64,000 bases of DNA from Gracilimonas sp040117685 (GCF_040117685.2 NZ_JBEDYP020000008.1:184760-248759), one strand, 5' to 3'; shown: positions 42,504 through 51,956, counted from the stretch's first letter. The notes: generated from the letters alone by a model not told the origin. Program-made: numbers and translations.

Positions 42504-43127
42504 TTAGGCGTTCATCTTGCCCCGGATGAGGGCCGAGACCATTTCCAAAGCTACTTTGTTTTTCCCGCCGCGGGGGATGATCACATCAGCGTAGCGTTTG
42601 CTGGGTTCAACAAATTCAAGATGCATGGGGCGGACAAATTTTTCGTATTGGGTAAGTACACCGTCAACCGATCGTCCCCGTTCCTGAATATCCCGTTTCA
42701 GCCGCCGAAGCAGACGCACGTCATCATCGGTATCCACAAAGATTTTTACGTCCATCAGGTTCAATAAGTCAGGTTCAGAGAAAATGAGTATTCCATCAAT
42801 CAGGATTACTTTTGAAGGAGTAGCTGTGATGGTTTCATCCTTGCGGGTGTGCTTCTCAAAATCATAAACCGGAACTTCCACCGGATAGCCTTCCATCAGT
42901 GCTTTGATATGGCGTATCATGAGCTCGGTTTCGAGAGAGGCGGGATGATCAAAGTTCTGCTTCACACGTTCTTCAAAAGGCAGGTGGTTGAGTTCGCGGT
43001 AGTAGGAGTCGTGCTCAAGCCGCAGAATATTATCTTTGGCAAATTCCTTGCAAATATAATTGATAACTGTTGTTTTTCCTGAACCGCTTCCTCCGGCAAC
43101 GCCAATAACTAAAGGCTTGGTGGACAT
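42504..43127 (-). CDS. udk: Uridine kinase
   Basis: 207 residues. The P-loop GGSGSGKT is at 12-19. LEHDSYYRELNHLPFEERV and NFDHPASLETELMIRHIKAL carry the nucleoside-binding residues, followed by VPVYDFEKHTR. It phosphorylates uridine and cytidine in pyrimidine salvage. It follows the amidase gene by 2 nt on the same strand. Confidence 0.95.
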   Translation of the reverse strand: MSTKPLVIGVAGGSGSGKTTVINYICKEFAKDNILRLEHDSYYRELNHLPFEERVKQNFDHPASLETELMIRHIKALMEGYPVEVPVYDFEKHTRKDETITATPSKVILIDGILIFSEPDLLNLMDVKIFVDTDDDVRLLRRLKRDIQERGRSVDGVLTQYEKFVRPMHLEFVEPSKRYADVIIPRGGKNKVALEMVSALIRGKMNA

Positions 43128-43129
43128 GC

Positions 43130-44389
43130 TTATTTTTGATTTGAAGATGAAGAAGTAGTGTTGTACGCCTGCTTTTGATCGTACTCCACTTTGTAATCCC
43201 GGATGGCGCGAAACATTGCTGAAGCCATGATGCTTTGGCCATAGTCGCTGGTGAGGAATCGTTGTTCGGCCGGATTGGTAATAAATCCTAATTCAACCAA
43301 AACTGCCGGCATGGACGCCTCAAAAAGAACCTGGAAACCAGCTTGTTTTACACCACGTGATTTTCGTTGAGCACGATTTTTAAACTGATCTTCAATCATA
43401 TAAGCAATTTTCTCACTGGTAGCGATATAGCCGCTGTGAGCCAGCTCATAAACCAGCAGGTCTTCTTCGGTAAGTTCTTTATTCGTCTCGTTTTTGAACA
43501 CACTGTTCTCCCGTTTCATCACTTCGAATGCGGCATCACTTTTGTGTAATCCAAGGAAAAACACCTCGGCTCCACGCACATATTGGTTGTGGTACGAATT
43601 ACAGTGAATGGATACATATAAATCAGCCTCGGCAAGGTTGGCAAAGTGCCCGAGTTCTGCCAAGCCAAGGTAGGAGTCGTCGGTACGGGTATAAACAACC
43701 TCAACATCGGGCAGATGTTCGTTGATATAAGCACCAAGTTTTTTAGCTACGGCAAGAGTAATTTCTTTTTCCTTCACCCCTTTATATCCGATAGACCCTG
43801 GATCCCAGCCTCCGTGCCCGGGATCAATAACGATCTTATCAAACCGTAGCTTATCCTTTACATCATAATAAAACTCATGGTTGGGAGCCGTATCAACAGG
43901 TGCCACTTCCAGGGCACCTTCATCCACAATTTCTTCATACCAGTTACGGGCTAAAAACTGTTGGGAATACCTTTCCACTTCCCGCTGATCCGCAACTTCC
44001 AGATTTACCAAAATATCAGATCCGTTTTGATCCAGGTAAGCATTTGATTTGTAATAAGCTCCGTTTCCAAGGTAAATATCTACTCCGTAGCCGTATTTAA
44101 GCTTATATAGGCGCACTTCTTTCAGCTTTTCGCTTTCTTCAGGCAGTGTTAATCCGGTGGTGTCTATCTCCTCATCATATAAAACCATTTGTATGAGATC
44201 GGGAGCAGGCTGAATGATATCAAACGAATCGACCGGAGCAGTGAGGTGATACCGGACTACATATCCCATCCCATCGCTGCGAGCGGTGTTTGAAACCCGG
44301 TAGAGCTGGGTTTGGGCAAAGCTGCTGGCGAAAGAAAATACAAATATGAACAACAATGGAAGCGCTCTGTAAAAATGAGATATGCGCAT
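43130..44389 (-). CDS. N-acetylmuramoyl-L-alanine amidase (Amidase_3)
   Basis: 419 residues with a signal peptide (RALPLLFIFVFSFASSFAQ). An N-terminal beta domain of about 170 residues (AMIN-like) is followed by the zinc amidase domain. IVIDPGHGGWDPGSIG (zinc His), KEKEITLAVAKKLG (zinc Glu), LYVSIHCNSYHN (zinc His) and the catalytic Glu in VLVELGFITNPAEQ are visible. It splits septal peptidoglycan during cell separation. The N-terminal domain probably recruits it to the cell wall. Confidence 0.93.
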   Translation of the reverse strand: MRISHFYRALPLLFIFVFSFASSFAQTQLYRVSNTARSDGMGYVVRYHLTAPVDSFDIIQPAPDLIQMVLYDEEIDTTGLTLPEESEKLKEVRLYKLKYGYGVDIYLGNGAYYKSNAYLDQNGSDILVNLEVADQREVERYSQQFLARNWYEEIVDEGALEVAPVDTAPNHEFYYDVKDKLRFDKIVIDPGHGGWDPGSIGYKGVKEKEITLAVAKKLGAYINEHLPDVEVVYTRTDDSYLGLAELGHFANLAEADLYVSIHCNSYHNQYVRGAEVFFLGLHKSDAAFEVMKRENSVFKNETNKELTEEDLLVYELAHSGYIATSEKIAYMIEDQFKNRAQRKSRGVKQAGFQVLFEASMPAVLVELGFITNPAEQRFLTSDYGQSIMASAMFRAIRDYKVEYDQKQAYNTTSSSSNQK

Positions 44390-44602
44390 ATTGAAGCCGG
44401 GGTTATGATTTCGGTAAGTTACTTGCCTGATAGATGATGCTTATAATGTAAGATATTCTCTAAACCATTGAAAGAGTTCCAAAAAAAGGATAAAGTGTGA
44501 AAATTCAGTTTTAATGATACCTTCGGCTCGGACAATAGATATATTGTTTTCAAATAATAACGGCTTAGGTTTAGGCTGCACCAAGAAATCGATTTAACCT
44601 TT

Positions 44603-47600
44603 ATGAAATCCGACGATTCCCGGGATGAAATCTTAGACAAGCTCCGAAATGACTGGCTTTCTGATGTGAAAGCTAACCTGGAGTATGTACTGGAAGCAGA
44701 AGTACAGCAGCTACAGGATTTGCTCAAGCAAACTCAGAAGGGTATCGGGGATGGTGAAATTGATAAGTCGCTGCGAAAATTTACGGAGAAGGTGGAGGCT
44801 GAAATTGAAAACACAGAGCCTGAAAGTGAAGCTGAGTCGAGGATTGAATGGCTTGAAAAGCTGAAGCCGGTTCTGTCAGAAATCAATGAGCAGGTAGATT
44901 TACCTCAGCAGGATGGGCGGTTTGCATCACATGCGGATGATTCCGGAATGATAAAGCTCGGGAAGTTTTTAAAGCGTTCCGCCAGAGGTTTTCAGCGTGG
45001 TGCAAATGCAACTGCAAACGGTATTCGAAAAGTATTCGGGAAACCGGAGAAAGACGCCCCGGTTTGGAAGCAAACAATTCCGCTGCAGTTTGTGGTTAGA
45101 ATTCATCTGTTACGATTGGATATGTGGATGCGGGAGTGGTCCAACGAAATTCAAAAGCTGAAAACCGAAGTGTTAATGGAGGCAGATGCCTGGACACTTC
45201 ACTCCGGTGGGTTAATCATTCATGAAGAGCCGGAAGGTGAAGAGGGGGGAAAGTCAGAGACAGAAATTCATCCACAGGCAACACCGACCAGACAGGATTT
45301 AGAAGTATTTTTTGATAAGGCAGTACAAACACTGGAAGACCTCAGGTCGGATCAAGCCCAAAAGCTTCAGGAATATATCCAGGATGTGGGAGATGAAATT
45401 GAACGCGCGATTTCTTTGACAGGCACTTTTGAGAGGCCGGTTAGTGAATATACCAAAACAAAAATAGTTCACCGGCAGAACAGTATTCAAACCCGCCGAC
45501 AGAACGATGATAAAGTTTGGGCAGAGCTTCTGGATGTGCTTGTACACCGGGTGTACTTGTCTATGGATTTTATGCGGCTCCACGAAACGGTGGCAGCGCG
45601 CACGGGTGGATTCAGTGATTCCATAACTGAATTCTTTACAGATCACTTTGAGTCTCCGGCCGCTGATCTCATGGAGCAGCTTGAGGAAGCAATTTCTATT
45701 TTTGACGAATCAGAAAACCGGACGATGAAGGAAGTTCGTCAGCTTAGCAGCGAGCATCAGGACAAAATGATCGGTTTTGTAGAGCAAAAGATCATTGACC
45801 CCTTGGGAGAGTTTATCGAAGATGCTGCTTTGGGAACAAAATTTGAGCGGTTCACTTCGGCTATACCTGAGTGGACTCACGAGCTGCCGGAAAAAGCAAC
45901 ACTCATTGAAGAGCTGGATTTAACAAAGTTGCCTCCGGAATACGAGTTTGAGCAGGTAGACTGGCAGGTGCTGGTTGAGCGTGTGATAAGCAATCACCTG
46001 GTTAAAGAATTCATGCCTAAAGAAATTAAGGCCGAGCAGTTTCTGATGAAGGTGATGCAAAGCCTGCAGGAAATTTCTCAGATTATATATACTAATCTGG
46101 AGATTGCGGATGAGGTCAAAAAGTCGGACGAGGAAGAACCCATTCAGGTTGCCCGTGAAGGACTTGAACGAGCCAAAACCAAGCTGGAAGAACTTCAGAA
46201 AGAAGTACGGGGGAAAAGAGAATCGCTGGAAGGTAAGCTTCAGGACAAACAACACGCGGCTTTTGTAAAACTAACTAAACTGCTTGAAAAGCAGGATGTG
46301 AGTGAAGTCCGCCTGGCCGGCGCAGAATATAAAGCCAAACAGGCAGCTGTGGACTGGAAGACGAAGCTTCAGGTTTGGTGGGCCAGAATTTCGGAAAAGG
46401 GAGAGCTTTTTGGCCGGTTTATCTGGAAGAAAGTTAAAGAGTACACCGAGGCTGTACGGAAATTTCTGGGCTTTGCTGAAAAAGAAAAACTGGAAGGCGA
46501 TAAAACAGACCTGGCTACTTTTTTGTCAGAGACAGATGAACAGATTGCCGGACTCCCATTTATCTACCGCCGTCTTTTTGACTTCAACAAAGAAATAGAC
46601 GAACGGTTCTATATTCGCAAGCCCGAGCAATTTGACCGATTTAAAAAAGGGTATGAGCTGTGGCAGAATAATTTCCCTTCAACTTTTGCCATTGTGGGAG
46701 AAAAAGGAAGTGGAAAAAGCCTGTTTATTTCTTTACTGATGGAGGAAGTGCTCACCAAACACGATGTGATCGAAATCAATTTTGAAGACACGATCTGGAC
46801 GGTAGATAAAATTACGGAGCAGATAAGTGATGCCCTGAAGCTGGATGAGCCGGAGAGTATTGAGGATTTAATTGCAGCTATAAAGCGAAAAAAGAAGCGG
46901 GTGGTGATCATTCTGGAGAATATTCAGAATTGTTATATCCGGAATATTTCGGGTTTTGAGGCTATGGAGCAGCTGCTGTTGTTGATTTCTGAAACCAATA
47001 AGGAAATTATGTGGGTTGCCAGTGCCACGAGGTACGGGTGGTTGTTTTTGGATAAGGTGCTGAACATCGCTGATTATTTTACACACGCAGTGGAAACAGA
47101 TAACCTGAATGACCAGCAGATTGAGGCGTTAATTTTAAAAAGACACCGGGCAAGTGGATATCAGCTTAAATTTATACCGGATGATTCTACAAAGAAGAGC
47201 CGAAATTTTCGCAAGCTGATGGATGATGAAGAAAAGACACAGAAGTATTTACAAGACCGGTACTTTGAAAAACTGGCAAAATTGAGCGAGGGAAATTCTT
47301 CCATTGCTATGATATTCTGGATTCGGTCGATCAGGGAATATGATGACACACACTTTTATATCAATCCCTTTGATTTCACGGCCATCAATCGAATTGACGA
47401 ACTCGACAGTACCGAATTGTTTGCCCTGGCGGCCTTTGTGTTGCACGACTCACTAATGCCGGAACACCTGGCAAAAGTGCTGAATCAGCCACTGAGAGAC
47501 AGTAAGCTATTGGTATCCCGATTGACATCGCGCTCCATCTTATTTAAGACCGAGCATGGATATATGCTGAATCACCTGATCTACAGGCAGGTGGTTCGGG

Positions 47601-47629
47601 TTTTAAAAGAAGCTAATTTCATACATTAA
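44603..47629 (+). CDS. Large coiled-coil P-loop ATPase (AAA/STAND-like), paired with MscS channel
   Basis: 1008 residues, no signal peptide. The first ~650 residues are mostly charged helices with coiled-coil stretches (for example AREGLERAKTKLEELQKEVR near 520). A Walker A GEKGSGKS lies at about 699-706. The Walker B-like strand RVVIILEN lies at about 766-773, with Glu in place of the usual Asp, and a sensor-like strand reads MWVASATRYGW. The C-terminus looks like a winged helix (LMPEHLAKVLNQPLRDSKLL). I recognise no named family. Only 3 nt separate it from the MscS gene, so the two are probably functionally linked. Confidence 0.75.
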   Translation: MKSDDSRDEILDKLRNDWLSDVKANLEYVLEAEVQQLQDLLKQTQKGIGDGEIDKSLRKFTEKVEAEIENTEPESEAESRIEWLEKLKPVLSEINEQVDLPQQDGRFASHADDSGMIKLGKFLKRSARGFQRGANATANGIRKVFGKPEKDAPVWKQTIPLQFVVRIHLLRLDMWMREWSNEIQKLKTEVLMEADAWTLHSGGLIIHEEPEGEEGGKSETEIHPQATPTRQDLEVFFDKAVQTLEDLRSDQAQKLQEYIQDVGDEIERAISLTGTFERPVSEYTKTKIVHRQNSIQTRRQNDDKVWAELLDVLVHRVYLSMDFMRLHETVAARTGGFSDSITEFFTDHFESPAADLMEQLEEAISIFDESENRTMKEVRQLSSEHQDKMIGFVEQKIIDPLGEFIEDAALGTKFERFTSAIPEWTHELPEKATLIEELDLTKLPPEYEFEQVDWQVLVERVISNHLVKEFMPKEIKAEQFLMKVMQSLQEISQIIYTNLEIADEVKKSDEEEPIQVAREGLERAKTKLEELQKEVRGKRESLEGKLQDKQHAAFVKLTKLLEKQDVSEVRLAGAEYKAKQAAVDWKTKLQVWWARISEKGELFGRFIWKKVKEYTEAVRKFLGFAEKEKLEGDKTDLATFLSETDEQIAGLPFIYRRLFDFNKEIDERFYIRKPEQFDRFKKGYELWQNNFPSTFAIVGEKGSGKSLFISLLMEEVLTKHDVIEINFEDTIWTVDKITEQISDALKLDEPESIEDLIAAIKRKKKRVVIILENIQNCYIRNISGFEAMEQLLLLISETNKEIMWVASATRYGWLFLDKVLNIADYFTHAVETDNLNDQQIEALILKRHRASGYQLKFIPDDSTKKSRNFRKLMDDEEKTQKYLQDRYFEKLAKLSEGNSSIAMIFWIRSIREYDDTHFYINPFDFTAINRIDELDSTELFALAAFVLHDSLMPEHLAKVLNQPLRDSKLLVSRLTSRSILFKTEHGYMLNHLIYRQVVRVLKEANFIH

Positions 47630-47632
47630 ACT

Positions 47633-48694
47633 ATGGCACAGTATAAATACATTTGGATGCTTTTGGTTCTGTTGCTTCTGAATAGTGGCTTAGGGAGTTC
47701 CTTGTTTGCCCAAACCACCTCTCAATCGGATACAATTTCGGTTCAAGCTCAGGATACAACACTGATTCAACGGATAGACTCTCTCATAAACCAACGAATG
47801 ACCCGTCTCGATTCGGTTATAATGAAGTTAGAGCAGCAAGCGGGGATTTCCCAAGATACAGCTCAGGTGTCGGGAGATGCTGAGCAGGCACTGGCTCAGC
47901 TTGAGCAGGTAATATCATGGCCGAAGGTGATCATGATCATTCTGTTTTTTATCGTCACGTATTATGTGACCTCCTTCATCAGTACCATTTTGGGGAATTT
48001 CTCCGAACGTATTTCAAAATACAGGCTTCGCATAAAGCGGATGGTTCCCATCGTTAGGGTGGTATTATGGACCCTGGCAATATATGTGGCCATTGCGGGA
48101 ATCATACAGCCACCGTATGCAACCATCATCACCGTGATGGCTTCGGTGGGTATCGCAGTCGGACTGGCTTCACAGGATGTGCTCAAAAACTTATTTGGGG
48201 GGGTGATGCTGATTCTGGACCGGCCATTTCAGGTGGGTGATAAGATTCAGTTTGCGGATCATTACGGGGAAGTACAGCAAATCGGGCTTCGCTCAAGCCG
48301 AATAGTCACACCCGGAGATTCCGTGGTTACCATCCCAAATGGAGAGCTGATTCGTACCGCCGTTTCTAATGCCAATACCGGCGCCCTCGATTGTTTGGTA
48401 GTGACGAACATTTATCTGCCGGCTGAGTGTCCGGTGGAGGAAGTGAAGGAAGTGGCTTATAAAGCTGTGATCGCCTCTCGTTTTGTGTTTATGAAAAAGC
48501 CCATCAGCATAATGACGGAGAATGAGATGCATGAACGCCGTTTTGTGTTAAAGCTCAAGGTGAAGGCGTATGTACTGGACATCCGCTATGAATTTCCATT
48601 CCAGAGTGATGTGACGGAGCTCATTCTTACCGAATTGAAAAAACGGGGCATTATCCGGGATGAAACACTCCACCAGGAGATGATTGGGGATTGA
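47633..48694 (+). CDS. MscS-family mechanosensitive channel with signal peptide
   Basis: 353 residues. A signal peptide (MLLVLLLLNSGLGSSLFAQ) precedes a periplasmic helical segment (about 30-95, IDSLINQRMTRLDSVIMKLEQ). Three membrane helices follow. The MscS core is MASVGIAVGLASQDVLKNLFG (about 172-192), then RPFQVGDKIQF and the beta domain with VTPGDSVVTIPNGELI. It resembles YnaI/YbdG-size channels. It begins 3 nt after the large P-loop ATPase gene, so translation is likely coupled. A gated ion channel under nucleotide control is one inference. Confidence 0.9.
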   Translation: MAQYKYIWMLLVLLLLNSGLGSSLFAQTTSQSDTISVQAQDTTLIQRIDSLINQRMTRLDSVIMKLEQQAGISQDTAQVSGDAEQALAQLEQVISWPKVIMIILFFIVTYYVTSFISTILGNFSERISKYRLRIKRMVPIVRVVLWTLAIYVAIAGIIQPPYATIITVMASVGIAVGLASQDVLKNLFGGVMLILDRPFQVGDKIQFADHYGEVQQIGLRSSRIVTPGDSVVTIPNGELIRTAVSNANTGALDCLVVTNIYLPAECPVEEVKEVAYKAVIASRFVFMKKPISIMTENEMHERRFVLKLKVKAYVLDIRYEFPFQSDVTELILTELKKRGIIRDETLHQEMIGD

Positions 48695-48756
48695 TGGTAG
48701 CGTAAGCCTGTATAATCAATATAGATTATAGTACAAGTTAAGTGTGTATAAAAAAA

Positions 48757-48854
48757 TCATCCTGAGCATACCTGCGAAGGATCTTCAAGAGTTTGAGTTG
48801 GCGAATGAGTTGGTATTGCCTTGTGAAGATTCTTCGGGAGTGCCCTCAGAATGA
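48757..48854. repeat. Long imperfect inverted repeat of the TCATCCTGAG...GAAGGATCT family
   Basis: A left arm beginning TCATCCTGAG and ending GAAGGATCTTCAAG is mirrored by a right arm (GTGAAGATTCTTCGGGAG...CAGAATGA), about 32 nt each with some mismatches, separated by 33 nt. It follows the MscS gene and could act as a terminator-like hairpin. Single-arm relatives are scattered across the window (17395, 20715, 51681, 55438, 55721, 57732). Confidence 0.8.
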
Positions 48855-48855
48855 C

Positions 48856-49260
48856 TTAATCGCTAGGTGTCAATTTTGCTATGCCTTGCTCAGAATCATA
48901 GCTAATTTGGATGTCCGTATCATTATCCTCATCAAACACTTTGATGGAGATTTCCTGATTGAATTCAATCTCATCGATTTCGTGAGGCTTAATCATCAGC
49001 GGTTCCAGAAACTCGGAATCCAGTCCGCGCATGGTCTTGAGTTCTTCATTCAGAAAATCCATGTACTCGAGTTTCAAATTTCCTTCACGAATGTAGGTTA
49101 TAATCAGCGAGTAGGCGACCTGCCCTGCGTAAGAGAAGCGTTGCTGTAATTGCGAATTAAGCTTACGGACATCTTGTTGTCGAGTATAGAAGTAAAACTT
49201 CAATGCTTTTTCGAACAAAATTTTGTCTCGATCATTCAATATCTTTGTAATGGATTTCAT
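48856..49260 (-). CDS. Hypothetical protein
   Basis: 134 residues, soluble, no signal. The N-terminal half is helical (MKSITKILNDRDKILFEKAL) and contains TRQQDVRKLNSQLQQRFSYAG. The C-terminal half is acidic (IKPHEIDEIEFNQEISIKVF). I do not recognise a family. It is divergent from the thioredoxin-fold gene at 49304, and its 3' end abuts the hairpin repeat. Confidence 0.6.
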   Translation of the reverse strand: MKSITKILNDRDKILFEKALKFYFYTRQQDVRKLNSQLQQRFSYAGQVAYSLIITYIREGNLKLEYMDFLNEELKTMRGLDSEFLEPLMIKPHEIDEIEFNQEISIKVFDEDNDTDIQISYDSEQGIAKLTPSD

Positions 49261-49303
49261 GCACTGAAGTTAAAACCATTAATCGACAAAAGTCAGGAGC
49301 ATT

Positions 49304-49873
49304 ATGTCAGCAACACCATCAACCATGCTGGAAATAGGAACCGAAGCACCGGATTTCACCCTCCCAAGCGTGAACGGCGGTAACCTGTCGCTGAGCTATG
49401 CCGATCAAAGCAAAGGTTTTGTGGTGATGTTCATTTGCAACCACTGCCCGTACGTACTTCATATTGAGGATGAACTGGTGAATGTAGCGAATGAATATAT
49501 AGCACGTGGAATTGGATTCATTGCGATCAGTTCCAATGATGTGGAAAAATATCCGCAGGACAGCCCCGGAAAAATGGCTGAAAAGGATTACCCATTCCCT
49601 TACTTCTATGATGAAACTCAGGAAGTAGCCAAAGATTACAAAGCAGCCTGTACGCCGGATTTCTTTGTATATGATGAAAATCGTAAGCTGGTTTACAGGG
49701 GGCAATTTGATGACAGCCGTCCTTCCAAAGAGACACCGGTTACAGGCAAAGATCTTCGAAATGCTTTGGATACCTTGTTATCCGGTGAGCAAGTCCCCGA
49801 AGACCAACAAGTACCCAGTATGGGATGCAATATTAAATGGAAACCCGGTAACGCCCCGGATTATTTTGGATGA
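49304..49873 (+). CDS. Cytoplasmic thioredoxin-fold (AhpC/TSA, PRX-like1) protein
   Basis: 189 residues with no signal peptide. The redoxin fold begins LEIGTEAPDFTLPSVNGGNLSL, and the active site reads FICNHCPYVLHIEDEL with a CxxC pair. Later motifs are GFIAISSNDVEKYPQDSP and ACTPDFFVYDENRKLVYRGQFDD. It belongs to the thioredoxin-like PRX-like1 group. Likely function: thiol oxidoreductase. pdxH follows 10 nt later, so the gene probably shares its transcript. Confidence 0.9.
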   Translation: MSATPSTMLEIGTEAPDFTLPSVNGGNLSLSYADQSKGFVVMFICNHCPYVLHIEDELVNVANEYIARGIGFIAISSNDVEKYPQDSPGKMAEKDYPFPYFYDETQEVAKDYKAACTPDFFVYDENRKLVYRGQFDDSRPSKETPVTGKDLRNALDTLLSGEQVPEDQQVPSMGCNIKWKPGNAPDYFG

Positions 49874-49883
49874 TAAATAAGAA

Positions 49884-50528
49884 ATGAAAAACAAAGAATT
49901 GCAGAAGCTGCGTGAAGACTATTCGAAGCATTCATTGGATGAGTCGGATGTACATAAAAATCCATTCAAACAATTTGAGCGATGGATGGAAGAAGCGGTA
50001 GAAGCGGAGGTACCTGAGCCAAACGCTATGACGCTGGCCACCGTAGATGCTAATCAAAAACCACACACACGCATTGTGTTGTTGAAGGGATTGGAAGACG
50101 ACAGCTTCGTCTTCTACACCAACTATGCCAGCGATAAAGGCAAAGAGCTGGAGCAAAACCCAAATGCTTCCTTGTGTTTTTTATGGTTACAGCTGGAGCG
50201 ACAGGTGCGTATCGACGGCAAGGTTGAAAAAATATCCAAAGAAGAAAGCGAGGCCTATTTCAGGCAGCGACCGTATAAAAGTCAGCTCGGTGCATTGGCT
50301 TCCAATCAAAGTGCAGAAGTTCCCAATCGGGAGTTTCTGGAAAAGAAGTTTGCTGAGCTGGAAGAAAAGTACCCGGAAGGAAAGGTCCCGATGCCGGAAA
50401 CATGGGGTGGTTATCGGTTAAAGCCGGAGGCCATCGAATTCTGGCAGGGGAGGAGAAGCCGGCTTCATGATCGTATTAAGTATGAGCAGGTTGGCAGAAA
50501 ATGGGAAATAAAAAGACTTTCGCCATAA
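49884..50528 (+). CDS. pdxH: Pyridoxamine 5'-phosphate oxidase
   Basis: 214 residues. Typical motifs: LREDYSKHSLDESDVHKNPF, PNAMTLATVDANQKPHTRIV, the FMN site FVFYTNYASDKGKEL, QVRIDGKVEKIS, and the C-terminal WGGYRLKPEAIEFWQGRRSR with a final RLSP. It oxidises PNP and PMP to PLP with FMN. trmB follows 3 nt after its stop. Confidence 0.96.
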   Translation: MKNKELQKLREDYSKHSLDESDVHKNPFKQFERWMEEAVEAEVPEPNAMTLATVDANQKPHTRIVLLKGLEDDSFVFYTNYASDKGKELEQNPNASLCFLWLQLERQVRIDGKVEKISKEESEAYFRQRPYKSQLGALASNQSAEVPNREFLEKKFAELEEKYPEGKVPMPETWGGYRLKPEAIEFWQGRRSRLHDRIKYEQVGRKWEIKRLSP

Positions 50529-50531
50529 AAG

Positions 50532-51185
50532 ATGCCTAAGATCAAACAAGAACGAATGGATGAGCTGCCCAAGCTCAAAAATACGCTCGTTTACACCGAA
50601 TTTGATGAACATAATCCTGCTCCAAAAGGAAAATGGAATTCCGAAGTTTTTGAAAATGATCAACCTATCATTTTAGAACTGGCTTGTGGAAAAGGAGAGT
50701 ATTCCATCGGCCTGAGCCAACTTCACCCCGATAAAAATTTTGTGGGCCTGGATATCAAAGGGAATCGGATGTGGGTGGGAGCTACCGAAGCTTTGGAAAA
50801 GAACCTGGATAACGTCCGGTTTTTAAGATGCTATATCGATCACCTCGATCAGTTTTTTGGGGAGAATGAGGTGGATGAGGCCTGGATCGTGTTTTCTGAT
50901 CCTTATATCAAAAAAGAGCGAAAGCGGCTTACGGCTCCCAAATTTCTGGAATTATACCGTAAGGTGATGAAGCCCGGCGCAGTCATCAACCTTAAAACAG
51001 ACAGCGATGTTCTGTATGAATACACCAAAGAAATCATTGACCAAGAGGGACTGGAACTGCTTGATGATGAGCCTGATGTCCACAAAAACCGCCCGGAGGA
51101 TCCTGAGCTTTCGATCATTACCTATTATGAGAGCATGCATCTGGAGAAAGGAAAGACCATTAAGTATTTGAAGTTTAGGGTGTGA
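50532..51185 (+). CDS. trmB: tRNA (guanine46-N7)-methyltransferase
   Basis: 217 residues. The SAM motif reads LELACGKGEYSIGLSQLHP, then FVGLDIKGNRMWVGATEAL, and the tRNA-binding segment AWIVFSDPYIKKERKRLTAPKFL. It is normal length for TrmB and methylates G46 of tRNA variable loops. The motif DPYIKK takes the place of the usual DPWPKK. Last gene of the redoxin-pdxH-trmB unit. Confidence 0.94.
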   Translation: MPKIKQERMDELPKLKNTLVYTEFDEHNPAPKGKWNSEVFENDQPIILELACGKGEYSIGLSQLHPDKNFVGLDIKGNRMWVGATEALEKNLDNVRFLRCYIDHLDQFFGENEVDEAWIVFSDPYIKKERKRLTAPKFLELYRKVMKPGAVINLKTDSDVLYEYTKEIIDQEGLELLDDEPDVHKNRPEDPELSIITYYESMHLEKGKTIKYLKFRV

Positions 51186-51279
51186 AGAAGCTGTCCGCTT
51201 TCAGGAGACAGCTGTCAGTTTTGGACTAGTATCGCCGCTCTTCTACGAAACTATGAGTTGGGGCTCTGCCTTACATTGA

Positions 51280-51374
51280 GGGGTTAAATGGCGAATAGGC
51301 TGAGTTAGTCGCACTTGCCCCTTTCTTCCGACCTCTTTCTGTCTTTCTCCTTCGCAAGGAGAAAGGACTCTTTG
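51280..51374 (+). repeat. 95-bp direct repeat, copy A
   Basis: Begins GGGGTTAAATGG and ends GGACTCTTTG, with an internal CTCCTTCGCAAGGAG hairpin. Copy B at 51556-51650 differs at only two positions. The two copies are separated by 181 nt. Confidence 0.92.
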
Positions 51375-51555
51375 GTGAAGTTCTTGCTGGTTTATGTTAA
51401 ATGGATTGTAGGAGTATTTGAGTTTTGAACCTTGATTACCGGGATTATAAGAATTGGAAAGAGGTTGATCATAGAATGATGGAAATCCCGAAACCATAGC
51501 ACTAATTGCGACGCTCTACTGCGCAATGATTAGTTGAGTGTCTGCTTAAAATTGT

Positions 51556-51650
51556 GGGGTTAAATGGTGACTAGGCTGAGTTAGTCGCACTTGCCCCTTT
51601 CTTCCGACCTCTTTCTGTCTTTCTCCTTCGCAAGGAGAAAGGACTCTTTG
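51556..51650 (+). repeat. 95-bp direct repeat, copy B
   Basis: Same length as copy A with two substitutions (GGTGACTAGG instead of GGCGAATAGG). It is followed by ATAGCATTCT, as is the shorter related copy at 55361-55410. Confidence 0.92.
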
Positions 51651-51941
51651 ATAGCATTCTTACAATATTTAAAAAATCGAGTCATCCAGAGGCACCGAAG
51701 GATCTTTGCCAGAAAATGTTTAGGATTTTTTATTCCCAAATTGCTGCTTTAAGTAACAATTATTGATTTGCGAGCTATTCTGTCTTCAAACCGAATCATC
51801 ACGGGCTTAGACCTGCGATCTTTTATAAGGGCGCCCAAAAATCATCTGGGAGATCCCGGATCTGCGCCAGGCTTCGTGCGGGATGACAGTCATTAAAACA
51901 TCCCATCTTGATTTTCGCTGTGGATTGATTACATTACAGAA

Positions 51942-51956
51942 GTTAACACCGTTAAC
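51942..51956. promoter_or_regulatory. Candidate operator GTTAACACCGTTAAC upstream of the TetR gene
   Basis: Two GTTAAC hexamers, each a palindrome, flank a 3-nt spacer, and the second ends 12 nt before the TetR start codon. TetR regulators bind such short palindromes in their own promoters. The location and symmetry support an autoregulatory operator; binding is inferred, not shown. Confidence 0.4.

Noticed and set aside
48793..49149. 118-codon plus-strand frame after the second MscS gene
   Set aside because: It is antisense to the 134-residue hypothetical gene and begins inside the hairpin repeat; the minus-strand frame has the better amino acid profile.
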